In this document: in pieces, positions 43,966 through 52,411 of the stretch
Numbering within the stretch: the stretch's first letter is position 1
Layout: each line of letters starts with the position of its first letter
Assembly (NCBI GenBank): GCA_045536365.1
Contig: JAZSNL010000018.1
Coordinates: forward strand, 62,001 to 126,000
From: JAZSNL01 sp045536365
GTDB lineage: Bacteria; Bacillota_I; Bacilli_A; ML615J-28; CAG-313
Direction of reading: 5' to 3'
Length of the DNA: 64,000 nt
Notes under the pieces: model-generated
Database searches by the model: none
The model's input: only the letters and a program-made list of their open reading frames with translations
Told to the model about the DNA's origin: nothing
Made by a program: the position numbers and the translations under genes

Positions 43966-45701
43966 TGAATAAACAAACAATTAAGAATTTAATAAAATAT
44001 ATTAAAAAAGATTTAATTACTTTAATATTTGTTGTATTACTTTCAATTGTTTCAGTAGGTTTAACTATTTATGTTCCTATATTATTTGGTAAAGGAATTG
44101 ATTTAATAATTGAAAAGAACAATGTTAATTTTGATGAACTTGTTAAAATATTAAAATTAGTTATTATATTAGTAGGAATAACATCAATTACTGATTGGAT
44201 AATGAGAATATGTAATAATTCAATGACATATCGAATTAGTAGAAGATTAAGACAAGATGCATTTAAAAAGATTCAAAGTTTACCTTTATCTTATTTAGAT
44301 GCTCGTCCTAGTGGTGAAATTGTTAGTGTTTTAATTAATGATATTGAACAATTAACAGATGGATTATTATTAGGATTTACTCAAGTTGTAACTAGTTTAT
44401 TAACTATTATTGGAACATTAATTTTAATGTTATCAATTAATTGGTTAATTGCTTTAGTTGTTATTGTTTTAACTCCATTATCACTATTTATGGCTAAGTT
44501 TATTACTAGTAAAACTCATAAGTTCTTTGTTGAACAAGCTAAGATAAAAGGTGAATTAACTGGTTTTGTTAATGAAATGTTAAATAGTTTAAAGGTAGTA
44601 ATTACTTATAATCATCAAGATGAAAATATGGAATCATTTGATTTAATGAATGATAAATTAGAAAAATGTTCTTTAAAGGCAATATTTTATTCATCATTAA
44701 CAAATCCTTGTACAAGATTTGTTAATTCTGTTGTATATGCTTTAGTTGCATTATTCGGGTCTTTATTTGTTATTAATCCAATTTTAGGTTTAACTTTATC
44801 AATTGGTTTATTAAGTACATTCTTAAGTTATGCAAATCAGTATACAAAACCATTTAATGAAATTTCATCTGTTATTGCAGAATTACAAAATGCTTTTGTT
44901 TGTGCAAATCGTGTATTTAATATTTTAAATGAAGATGAAGAAATTAAATATGCTGAATCAAATATTAATGATGTAGAAGGAAATATTTTAATTAAAAATG
45001 TTGAATTCTCATATAATGAAGAACAAGAATTAATAAAAGACTTCAATTTAGAAGTCATTAAAGGTAAAAAAGTAGCAATTGTTGGACCTACAGGATGTGG
45101 AAAAACAACATTAATAAATCTATTAATGAGATTTTATGATGTAAAAAGTGGTACAATATATTTAGATAATCAAGATATTAGAAACATTAACCGACAATCC
45201 TTAAGAACTAACTATGGTATGGTTTTACAAGAAACATGGATAAAACACGCAAGTGTAAAAGAAAATATTATGATTGGTAATCCTTCAGCAACCATAGATG
45301 AAGTCATCACCGCATGTAAGAAAACTCACGCTCATAGTTTTATTAAAAGATTACCAAATGGATATGATACTATTATTAGTGATGAAGGAAATTTATCCCT
45401 TGGTCAAAAACAATTGCTATGTATTTCTCGTGTTATGTTGACACTACCTCCAATGTTAATATTAGATGAAGCAACTTCATCAATTGATACAAGAACTGAA
45501 CTCAAGATTCAAGATGCTTTTAATACATTGATGGAAGGAAAGACATCATTTATTGTTGCTCATAGATTATCAACAATTAAAGAAGCAGATATTATAATTG
45601 TTATGAATAAAGGTAAAATAATTGAATTAGGTACTCATGAAGAATTATTATTAAAACAAGGTTTTTATTATAATTTATACAATGCACAGTTTGTAAAATA
45701 A
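43965..45701 (+). CDS. Heterodimeric ABC exporter, catalytic subunit
   Basis: This 578-residue partner has a normal Walker A GPTGCGKTT, a slightly altered signature LSLGQKQL, and a canonical Walker B with Asp501-Glu502. GGAGGT precedes the ATG. It lacks the extracellular insertion that its counterpart at 7424 carries, so the two exporters of the window belong to different branches. The HEPN/CBS gene downstream has its own promoter inside the last codons. Confidence 0.85.
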   Translation: MNKQTIKNLIKYIKKDLITLIFVVLLSIVSVGLTIYVPILFGKGIDLIIEKNNVNFDELVKILKLVIILVGITSITDWIMRICNNSMTYRISRRLRQDAFKKIQSLPLSYLDARPSGEIVSVLINDIEQLTDGLLLGFTQVVTSLLTIIGTLILMLSINWLIALVVIVLTPLSLFMAKFITSKTHKFFVEQAKIKGELTGFVNEMLNSLKVVITYNHQDENMESFDLMNDKLEKCSLKAIFYSSLTNPCTRFVNSVVYALVALFGSLFVINPILGLTLSIGLLSTFLSYANQYTKPFNEISSVIAELQNAFVCANRVFNILNEDEEIKYAESNINDVEGNILIKNVEFSYNEEQELIKDFNLEVIKGKKVAIVGPTGCGKTTLINLLMRFYDVKSGTIYLDNQDIRNINRQSLRTNYGMVLQETWIKHASVKENIMIGNPSATIDEVITACKKTHAHSFIKRLPNGYDTIISDEGNLSLGQKQLLCISRVMLTLPPMLILDEATSSIDTRTELKIQDAFNTLMEGKTSFIVAHRLSTIKEADIIIVMNKGKIIELGTHEELLLKQGFYYNLYNAQFVK

Positions 45702-45719
45702 ATTAAATTAGTGTATAAT
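45691..45719 (+). promoter_or_regulatory. Promoter of the HEPN-like/CBS gene
   Basis: TTGTAA (45691-45696) lies in the last codons of the ABC gene; 17-bp spacer; TATAAT (45714-45719). Confidence 0.7.
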
Positions 45720-45733
45720 TATTAGGAGGTTAT

Positions 45734-46453
45734 ATGAATAATAATCAAATATTTTTAGAACTATATAATCAACTTGATATAAAATTAAGAGAAAAATACA
45801 ATGTTGGACCAACAGATGGTTCAGTTATAATGAGATATATTACAGAACTAAGAAATTCTAATTATCAAAAAATCATTCTTCGTGGAGATCAATTAGATGT
45901 AATTAGAAATTTAAGAAATGATTTAGTTCATAATTTAAAAATTGATAATTCGGATACATTTACAGTAAATGACAATGTAATTGAATTTTTAAAAGAAGAA
46001 TTAGATCTTTTAGAACATCCTATTTTAGTATCAGATCGATATGTTGATATTAATAATGTTTATACAGCAGGTTTAAATACAATAGTTAAAAACTTAATTA
46101 TGATTATGAAAGACCGTGGATATTCATATATTCCAATTATTGATGATAAAAATCATTTACTTGGAGCCTTCTCCGCATTATCATTAATGGATAGTTGGGT
46201 TAATAATCATAAAGTAACATTTGATAAAGATACAAAAGTAAGTGATTTAATTAACAATATTAAATTAGAATCTCATAATGGAAGATACTTTATGTTTGTT
46301 CCAATCAATGAAGAATTAGAAAAAGTAACTAATGAATACTTACAAAACGCATCAAAAGGAAGAAAACTTGCGTTGATATTCGTTACAAAAAACGGTAAAG
46401 CAAATGAACCTGTTTTAGGTATTCTTGCTCCATATGATTTATTGTACCGATAA
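45734..46453 (+). CDS. HEPN-like domain fused to a CBS domain pair
   Basis: This is a 239-residue protein. The N-terminal ~95 residues are helical and contain VIRNLRNDLVHN, in which Arg61 and His66 form the Rx4H motif of HEPN nucleases. From ~98 on a CBS pair is seen: a first half with GYSYIPIIDDKNHLLGAFS and a second with VLGILAPYDLLY. CBS domains sense adenine nucleotides. A nucleotide-controlled RNase or RNA-binding protein is therefore possible, but Rx4H also occurs in inactive HEPN-like folds. AGGAGG precedes the ATG. Function unknown. Confidence 0.55.
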   Translation: MNNNQIFLELYNQLDIKLREKYNVGPTDGSVIMRYITELRNSNYQKIILRGDQLDVIRNLRNDLVHNLKIDNSDTFTVNDNVIEFLKEELDLLEHPILVSDRYVDINNVYTAGLNTIVKNLIMIMKDRGYSYIPIIDDKNHLLGAFSALSLMDSWVNNHKVTFDKDTKVSDLINNIKLESHNGRYFMFVPINEELEKVTNEYLQNASKGRKLALIFVTKNGKANEPVLGILAPYDLLYR

Positions 46454-46465
46454 GAAAGAGGAAAT

Positions 46466-46852
46466 ATGAAAAAAGATATAATTATTAAAATAATAAGTAC
46501 AATAATATGTTTAGGCTTAATTGTTGGTGGATATTTCTTAATTAAGAATAAAGATAAAAATGAAGGCGGAACTATTACTATTATCTTATCAGATCCATTT
46601 AATGATTATTATAATGAAAAAACTATTGAGTTTAGTAAAAATCAAACATTAGAAGATATTATAAAATTAAATTATCAATGTGAAATTAATAATGGATTTT
46701 TATATAGTATCGAAGAACTTCATACAGCTGATGATTTTAGTACTTTTATTTATATTTATATTAATAATGCTGACGCAAGTGAAGGTATAAGCACATATTA
46801 TCCACAAAATAATGATGTTATAAAGTTTGAAATTGTAGAATATTATGAATAA
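46466..46852 (+). CDS. DUF4430 (transcobalamin-like C-terminal) membrane-anchored protein
   Basis: This is a 128-residue protein with one N-terminal hydrophobic segment (about 7-25), either an uncleaved anchor or a signal peptide, and a DUF4430-type beta domain (GTITIILSD... TLEDIIKLNY... YIYINN). This fold resembles the ligand-binding tail of transcobalamin. It overlaps the next gene, an S-component-like membrane protein, by 8 bp. The pair suggests capture and import of a vitamin-like molecule. Confidence 0.65.
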   Translation: MKKDIIIKIISTIICLGLIVGGYFLIKNKDKNEGGTITIILSDPFNDYYNEKTIEFSKNQTLEDIIKLNYQCEINNGFLYSIEELHTADDFSTFIYIYINNADASEGISTYYPQNNDVIKFEIVEYYE

Positions 46853-47345
46853 TAACTTTAAAATAAAAGATATTGTTATTATATCTATTTTCACCGCTGT
46901 TTTATTTGTCCAAGAACAAGCACTTTCATTTTTACCTAATATTCAATTAACAGTTTTATTGCTTGTTTTATATTCGAAAATACTAGGTTTTAATAAAACA
47001 ATTATTATTGTTCTTTTACATGTTTTATTAGATTCAATATTAGGAGGATTTAATATTTTATATTTAATTCCTATGTTAATAGGATGGATGTCGATTCCTA
47101 TAATGATATCAACTTTATTTAAAAAAGTTGAATCTTCAATTGGTCTTGGAATAGTAGGAGTTATCGCAAGTGTAATTTATTCATGGAGTTTCATTTTTAT
47201 TGAAGTTGTTGTGTTAAAGGGAAGTTTTACTGCGTATTTTATCGCTGATCTTCCTTTTGAATTACTACTTATGGGTAGTTCATTCTTATCGATTATTTGG
47301 TTGTATCAACCACTTTATAAATTGATTAATAAAATTTATCAATAA
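46845..47345 (+). CDS. ECF transporter S-component-like membrane protein
   Basis: This is a 166-residue, six-helix protein. The start KIKDIVIISIFTAVLFVQEQALSFLP and the loop LLDSILGGFNILYLIPMLIGW are of the substrate-binding S-component type. The EcfAAT energising module is not in the window. Given the DUF4430 neighbour, cobalamin or a precursor is a candidate substrate; direct evidence is lacking. Confidence 0.65.
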   Translation: MNNNFKIKDIVIISIFTAVLFVQEQALSFLPNIQLTVLLLVLYSKILGFNKTIIIVLLHVLLDSILGGFNILYLIPMLIGWMSIPIMISTLFKKVESSIGLGIVGVIASVIYSWSFIFIEVVVLKGSFTAYFIADLPFELLLMGSSFLSIIWLYQPLYKLINKIYQ

Positions 47346-47358
47346 CAAGGAGAAAAAT

Positions 47359-47907
47359 ATGTTAATACTTATAGGTCCTAGTGCGTCAGGAAAAACAGAA
47401 ATTGTTAAGTTATTAATTAAAAATCATTCAATGGAAAAATTAGTAACTTATACAAGTAGAACGATGAGAATAGGTGAAGTAAAGGATAAAGATTATCATT
47501 TTATTGAAAAAGAAGATTTTGAAGAAAGAATAAAAAATAATTTTTTCTTTGAATATGTTGAATACAATGGTAATTATTATGGTACAGCTAAAGAAGATTT
47601 AACAAAAAACAAAGTTGTGATTTTAGAAAAAAACGGATTAAATCATTATGTTAAACATGTTAGAAATGAAATAACAATTGTTTATTTGAAATGTCAAGAA
47701 GAAGTTTTAAGACAAAGAATGATTAAACGTGGCGATGAAAAAGAAGTTATTATTAAAAGATTAGAAGGGGATAAAATTAAATTTGACTCTTCAATTGAAG
47801 AAGTAGCGGATTTAATAATGGACACTAGTTATACTGATATATTAGAAGATACAGAAAAGATTTATAACTTCTATCAAGAAAGGTTAAGAAATGAAAATAT
47901 TAGATAG
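47359..47907 (+). CDS. gmk: Guanylate kinase-like protein
   Basis: This is a 182-residue P-loop kinase: GPSASGKTEIVKLL at the start, then TYTSRTMRIGEVKDKDYHFI and FFEYVEYNGNYYGT, the GMP-binding segments of guanylate kinase (TTRxxRxGExxGxDYxF). Phosphorylation of GMP to GDP is likely. The GMP motif differs slightly (TSRTMR) and the protein is a little shorter than typical Gmk, so a second housekeeping copy elsewhere or altered specificity is possible. CAAGGAG precedes the ATG. Confidence 0.7.
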   Translation: MLILIGPSASGKTEIVKLLIKNHSMEKLVTYTSRTMRIGEVKDKDYHFIEKEDFEERIKNNFFFEYVEYNGNYYGTAKEDLTKNKVVILEKNGLNHYVKHVRNEITIVYLKCQEEVLRQRMIKRGDEKEVIIKRLEGDKIKFDSSIEEVADLIMDTSYTDILEDTEKIYNFYQERLRNENIR

Positions 47908-48640
47908 AATTATAATTATTATATTTACTATTTCTATTATTTTTTCAACAATCTGGACAGTGTCAATACCAACATTAAAAAATAAAAAGTATTATTTACA
48001 TCGCTTTAATATTGATAATACAGTTCAAAATGTTGAATATACAGAAGAACAGTTAAGCATTATAACTGATAAAATATTAGATTATTTATTTAAAGATGGT
48101 GCTTTAGAATATGAAATTGATAGTGTTAATGTATTTGATGATGAATCAAAAAATTATTTATCAGTTTTAAAAAATACTTATATTATGATTCAAATTATCG
48201 GAACATTCGGATTCTTAATATCAATAGGATGTATTTGTTATATTTTATGGAGATTCACAACAATAAAAAAATATCTAATTAAATATGTAGGATTAACATT
48301 ATTAAGTGTTGTTGTTATTATTATTGGATATATTTTAATACGTAGATCATTTGGTATACCTGAACAATACAGCAAGTCTTTTTTAGATGGAATGAGATAT
48401 CATTATTATGAATTAATATATTCTTGGGATAGTTCTAAAATTAATAATATTCCTGTTGATAACAAATTATTAAATGCTATTTATAGTCCTTCTTGGACTA
48501 ATCATATGATTATTAGAGGATTTATTAGTACTTGTGTTATTTTAATTCTTTGGTTTGGTCTTGCGGTAGTAATACAATTAAAAGGTAAAGAAATAGAAGA
48601 TGAATTCGAAAAACTTAAAACCGAAGATTTTAATTCTTGA
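47891..48640 (+). CDS. DUF1461 (TIGR01906)-like membrane protein
   Basis: This is a 249-residue protein with four membrane helices: one at ~5-25, a long outer loop, two close together at ~95-150 and one near the C-terminus. The loop with LDYLFKDGALEYEI and VFDDESKNYLSVLK resembles the LDYL/HL segments of the TIGR01906 family. It overlaps the kinase gene by 17 bp and the metallopeptidase by 41 bp. Function unknown. Confidence 0.6.
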   Translation: MKILDRIIIIIFTISIIFSTIWTVSIPTLKNKKYYLHRFNIDNTVQNVEYTEEQLSIITDKILDYLFKDGALEYEIDSVNVFDDESKNYLSVLKNTYIMIQIIGTFGFLISIGCICYILWRFTTIKKYLIKYVGLTLLSVVVIIIGYILIRRSFGIPEQYSKSFLDGMRYHYYELIYSWDSSKINNIPVDNKLLNAIYSPSWTNHMIIRGFISTCVILILWFGLAVVIQLKGKEIEDEFEKLKTEDFNS

Positions 48641-49307
48641 TGAATTAAATATTACTTATCAAGTAAGAAGATTAAAAACAAAGAGAATAACATTAAAATT
48701 TAATAATGGAATATTACAAATAATCGTACCAAAGTACTATAATAATGAAAATATATTATTATTTATTGATAAACATTTAGAATGGATAAAAGAAAACTAT
48801 CAAAAAGTTCAAAGTAAACAAAGACAATATATCGATGATGAAGACCTTTTATTATTAGGTAAAAGCTATAAAACAAAATATTATATTAATAAACATGAAC
48901 AAGTTATTAAAACAATAGATACTTTAATCATTTATTCTTCAACAAAAGAAAGATCAAAAATTGTTTTAGAAAACTATATTAAAGAAACATCTGATCTTGT
49001 TTTAAATGAAATGTTAACTTATTGTTTTAATAAAATGAAAAATGTATTAAATAAATACCCTAAATTAATAATTAAACAATATAAATCAAGATGGGGAGCT
49101 TGTTGTCCAAGTAAAAATGAATTAATGTTAAATAAAACATTAATTCATTTAAGTGTTGATTTAATTGAATTTGTTATATGTCATGAATTAGCTCATTATG
49201 TTCATTTAAATCATAGTAAAGATTTTCATGAACTATTAAGAAGATATATTCCAGATGAAAAAGAAAAAAGGAAAAGATTAAAGAATTATAGTACAACATA
49301 TAAATAA
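48600..49307 (+). CDS. YgjP/SprT-like (DUF45) zinc metallopeptidase
   Basis: This is a 235-residue protein with CHELAHYVHLNHSKDFHELL, giving the HExxH zinc helix and the downstream third ligand, and KSRWGACCPSKNELMLN before it, the signature of DUF45/YgjP. The substrate is unknown; related SprT proteins cut DNA-bound proteins. The start at 48600 lies 41 bp inside the previous gene and lacks a strong ribosome site, so a slightly later start is possible. Confidence 0.75.
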   Translation: MNSKNLKPKILILDELNITYQVRRLKTKRITLKFNNGILQIIVPKYYNNENILLFIDKHLEWIKENYQKVQSKQRQYIDDEDLLLLGKSYKTKYYINKHEQVIKTIDTLIIYSSTKERSKIVLENYIKETSDLVLNEMLTYCFNKMKNVLNKYPKLIIKQYKSRWGACCPSKNELMLNKTLIHLSVDLIEFVICHELAHYVHLNHSKDFHELLRRYIPDEKEKRKRLKNYSTTYK

Positions 49308-49338
49308 ACAATGAATATAAAAAGTTCATTGTTTTTAT
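49306..49338 (+). terminator. Rho-independent terminator
   Basis: A 10-bp stem (49306-49315 with 49325-49334), 9-nt loop, T tail. Confidence 0.75.
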
Positions 49339-49597
49339 TTTGGCTTAAAATAAATATTAAAAGTAAATTTAGTTAACTACTTTTTTCGACTTTTTTGATA
49401 ATTATTTTAATTTTTAATATCTAATAAATATAAAAATATAAGATATAAAAGTAAAAATAATGTAAATATAAGTTTAAATTCATAGTTATTAATCAAAAGA
49501 AGTAAAAAATTGATATTTTTTGTCGATGAGTTTTTTTGCATATTTGTACAAAAAAGATCTAATATTTGATAAATTATTAGTGAAAGGGGGATATTGT
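49339..49597 (+). other. AT-rich upstream region of the XRE/TPR regulator
   Basis: About 260 bp without a gene. TTGTAC (49544-49549) and GATAAA (49568-49573) may be a weak promoter. No inverted repeat long enough to call an operator and no signal-peptide-like ORF with a ribosome site was found. Confidence 0.3.
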
Positions 49598-50842
49598 ATG
49601 GTAAAAGTACATTTAAAGAAAAATGCGGTTAACGCAAAACAAAAAGCTATTTTTCTACGTAGAAGAAGATTAGAAAAAGGTATGAAATTAGAAGAAGTTG
49701 CGGAGGGAATTTGTAGTGTTAGTTATTTAAGTAGAATTGAAAAAAATCAAGTAGAAGTTAATGAAGATTATTATAAAGCTTTATTTGAAAGGTTAGAACT
49801 TGATTATGATATTACTAATCAAAATAGAGAATATAATTATATAGTTGAAATTTTGATTAAATATCAACAAGGATTGTTTGATGAAATTCATAGTTTTGTT
49901 ATTGAAATGGTGGAGAATAAATGTTATTTAGATATAGAGATTGAATTAATTCTATTATTTGATAATATTTTAAGAGGTGTTTTTGAAGAAGCTAAAAAGA
50001 CAATGACATTAATTGAAACATATCATCATGGATTAAGTAATTCAGAACTTGCATTTTTTATGTTTTTAGTGGGATTATATGGATATAAAACTAATCAAAT
50101 TAAAAAAACAATTCAACAGTTAGAAGTGTTAGAAAGAATGGAAATTGACGAAGAAGTTCTAAAATATAGTATTGTTGATTTAGGTATTTCTACTTATTAT
50201 TTATCTGGTAATTTAAATAAAGCTTATTTAATGTTTTTAGATTTTAAAAATAATGCTTCAATTCATTTTTTTAATCGAAAAATCTTATTACATCAAATAG
50301 AAAGTATATCCTATATTAATATTAAATCATATGATGAAACAATTAAACAATTTGAAGAAATTAAAATGGGTATTGATTTAACTGATGAAGAATTAATTGA
50401 TAGTTATGATTATCATATATCAATGTATTATTATAAGTATAATAAATACCAAGAAGCTATATCTTTATTATTAAATAGAAAGATGACTCCTAGATTAACT
50501 AGTGTTTTAACCGCAATTTGTTTAAAAAAGCCTAATGAGTATATTAATAATGAAAAGATTCAAAAAGCATTAAATATTCATTTTAATAAATATAATGAAA
50601 TATATAAAGAATTTGTTGATTATTTTAAATTAAAAATGTCAGATACTTTAACATATAAATTATGGGATATTTTAAAAAGTAATTTAACAAAAGGTTATTT
50701 TTATGATCATTTTATCTATACGTTTAAAATAAAAGAACTTATGAGTTTAGGATTAAATTGTTCTAAACACAAAGAAACATTAAGAATAATAAATACAATA
50801 TTTGAATCTATTGATAATATTAACTTTAAAAATGGAAAATAA
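49598..50842 (+). CDS. XRE-family regulator with C-terminal TPR region (RRNPP-like architecture)
   Basis: This is a 414-residue protein. Residues 13-60 form a helix-turn-helix (LRRRRLEKGMKLEEVAEGICSVSYLSRIEKNQV). The remaining ~350 residues are helical and arranged as TPR-like repeats, as in Rgg/PlcR/PrgX-type regulators that bind signalling peptides. ATG 49598 follows AAGGGGG by 7 nt; a 26-codon extension has no ribosome site. No peptide precursor gene is visible next to it, so the ligand, if any, is unknown. Confidence 0.75.
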   Translation: MVKVHLKKNAVNAKQKAIFLRRRRLEKGMKLEEVAEGICSVSYLSRIEKNQVEVNEDYYKALFERLELDYDITNQNREYNYIVEILIKYQQGLFDEIHSFVIEMVENKCYLDIEIELILLFDNILRGVFEEAKKTMTLIETYHHGLSNSELAFFMFLVGLYGYKTNQIKKTIQQLEVLERMEIDEEVLKYSIVDLGISTYYLSGNLNKAYLMFLDFKNNASIHFFNRKILLHQIESISYINIKSYDETIKQFEEIKMGIDLTDEELIDSYDYHISMYYYKYNKYQEAISLLLNRKMTPRLTSVLTAICLKKPNEYINNEKIQKALNIHFNKYNEIYKEFVDYFKLKMSDTLTYKLWDILKSNLTKGYFYDHFIYTFKIKELMSLGLNCSKHKETLRIINTIFESIDNINFKNGK

Positions 50843-50872
50843 GATAAATAACTACCAAAAATAAGAAAAAAA

Positions 50873-50881
50873 TGTTATAAT
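50873..50881 (+). promoter_or_regulatory. Extended -10 promoter of the trmR operon
   Basis: TG at 50873, one base, TATAAT at 50876-50881; the gene starts 17 bp later. Confidence 0.5.
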
Positions 50882-50897
50882 ATATTAGGTGATAAAA

Positions 50898-51533
50898 ATG
50901 GTTAAAACAAACAAATATTTAGATCAGTATCGAATTATTAATCAAAATAAAGAATTATTAGAAATTGAACAATATGGAATAGAAAACAATGTCCCAATTA
51001 TTACAAAAGATTCTTTAGAAACTGTATTAACATTAATAAATGCTATATCAGCTAAAAAAATTCTAGAAATAGGAACTGCTATAGGATATAGTAGTAGTTG
51101 TTTTGTTATTAATAGTGATAGAAAAATTGATACTATTGAAAGAAATCAAGAAATGGTTAAGATTGCGGAAGAGAATATTAAAAAATTAAATCTTGAAAAA
51201 CAAGTTAATATTATCTATAGTGATGCTTTAGAAATAGATAATGAATTGTTAAGTAAAGATTATGATGTTTTATTTATTGATGCAGCAAAAGCACAATCAA
51301 TTAAATTTTTTAATAAATTTTCAAGCTTAGTTAAAGACGATGGAATCATTATTACTGATAATATCTTATTCCATGGATGTGTTGAAAATCAAGAAGGTTT
51401 AAGTAAAAATGTTAAAAATATGGTTAAAAAGATTGATGAATATAATAAATTTCTTTTTGAACATGAAGAATATGATACTTACTTTCTAGAATGTGGAGAT
51501 GGCTTAGCCGTAAGTAAGAAAAAATGTCATTAG
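50898..51533 (+). CDS. trmR: tRNA 5-hydroxyuridine O-methyltransferase TrmR (YrrM)
   Basis: This is a 211-residue SAM-dependent O-methyltransferase: KKILEIGTAIGYSSSCF is motif I, DTIERNQEMVKIAEENI the second strand, YDVLFIDAAKAQ the catalytic Asp/metal region and DGIIITDNILFHG follows. In B. subtilis TrmR methylates ho5U34 in tRNA to mo5U. The two following U32-family genes make ho5U, and the order trmR-trhP1-trhP2-greA is the same as in Bacillus, which supports the assignment. ATG 50898 has AGGTGA upstream. Confidence 0.85.
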   Translation: MVKTNKYLDQYRIINQNKELLEIEQYGIENNVPIITKDSLETVLTLINAISAKKILEIGTAIGYSSSCFVINSDRKIDTIERNQEMVKIAEENIKKLNLEKQVNIIYSDALEIDNELLSKDYDVLFIDAAKAQSIKFFNKFSSLVKDDGIIITDNILFHGCVENQEGLSKNVKNMVKKIDEYNKFLFEHEEYDTYFLECGDGLAVSKKKCH

Positions 51534-52411
51534 TAATAGAATTAAATAATATTTCAGAAATTAATAAATATAAAAATGAATCATTAATTGATACTTTTAT
51601 TATTGGTATTGATAAATTATCATTAGATAGTAAATTAAAATTAGATGTTTTAAAAACTAAAGAAGTTATTAAAAAAATTAAAAAGATTAATAAATTTGTT
51701 TGTCTTAACTGTACGAAAATATTTCATGAAAATGAATTAGAAGAAGCAAAAGAAATACTAGATCAAATAGGGTATGAAAATATTGATTTTGTTTTATTTT
51801 CCGATTTAGGATTTTATCAAACATTTAAAGATAAAATCAAATGTATTTATTACGCACCAACATATCTTACTAATAGTAAAGATATTGTTGAATATCAAAG
51901 TATTTTTGATAATGTTGTTGTTTCTAATCAAATAAATATTGATGAATTAAATAATATTGTTGAAAAGATAAGTGAAAAAGTATATATTGATGTATTTGGT
52001 AGAAATGCAATTTTTTACTCAAAAAGAGAACTGTTAACTAATTATTTTAAATATAAAGAAAAAAATAATAATCCTAAATCAAAGAATTATTATTTAATTG
52101 AAGAATATCGTGATGAAAAATATCCAATAATAGAAGATGAATATGGTTTTCATTTATATGAATATGGCTTTTATTATTTATTAGAAGAATTAAATGATAA
52201 ATTAATTAATAATGATTTAATTATTCATACTAATTTTTTAAATAAAGAACAAAGTAGTAAAGTAATTAATGTATATTTAAAATATTTAAAACATGAATAT
52301 GATTTAAATTATTCTTTAGAAGTATTAAAATCATTAGGCCTTCCTTTATATAAAGGAGCCTATGATATGAAAACTGTACTTTTAAAAAGTGAGGTGAAAA
52401 CAAATGCGTAA
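51524..52411 (+). CDS. trhP1: tRNA hydroxylation protein TrhP1 (YrrN, U32-related)
   Basis: This is a 295-residue protein related to U32 peptidases but shorter, without the cysteine cluster of its partner. FVLFSDLGFYQTFK and IHTNFLNKEQSSKV fit the partial TIM-barrel family. It overlaps trmR by 10 bp and trhP2 by 8 bp. Assignment rests mainly on the trmR-trhP1-trhP2 order; it acts with TrhP2 in prephenate-dependent hydroxylation of U34 in tRNA. Confidence 0.75.
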   Translation: MSLVIELNNISEINKYKNESLIDTFIIGIDKLSLDSKLKLDVLKTKEVIKKIKKINKFVCLNCTKIFHENELEEAKEILDQIGYENIDFVLFSDLGFYQTFKDKIKCIYYAPTYLTNSKDIVEYQSIFDNVVVSNQINIDELNNIVEKISEKVYIDVFGRNAIFYSKRELLTNYFKYKEKNNNPKSKNYYLIEEYRDEKYPIIEDEYGFHLYEYGFYYLLEELNDKLINNDLIIHTNFLNKEQSSKVINVYLKYLKHEYDLNYSLEVLKSLGLPLYKGAYDMKTVLLKSEVKTNA

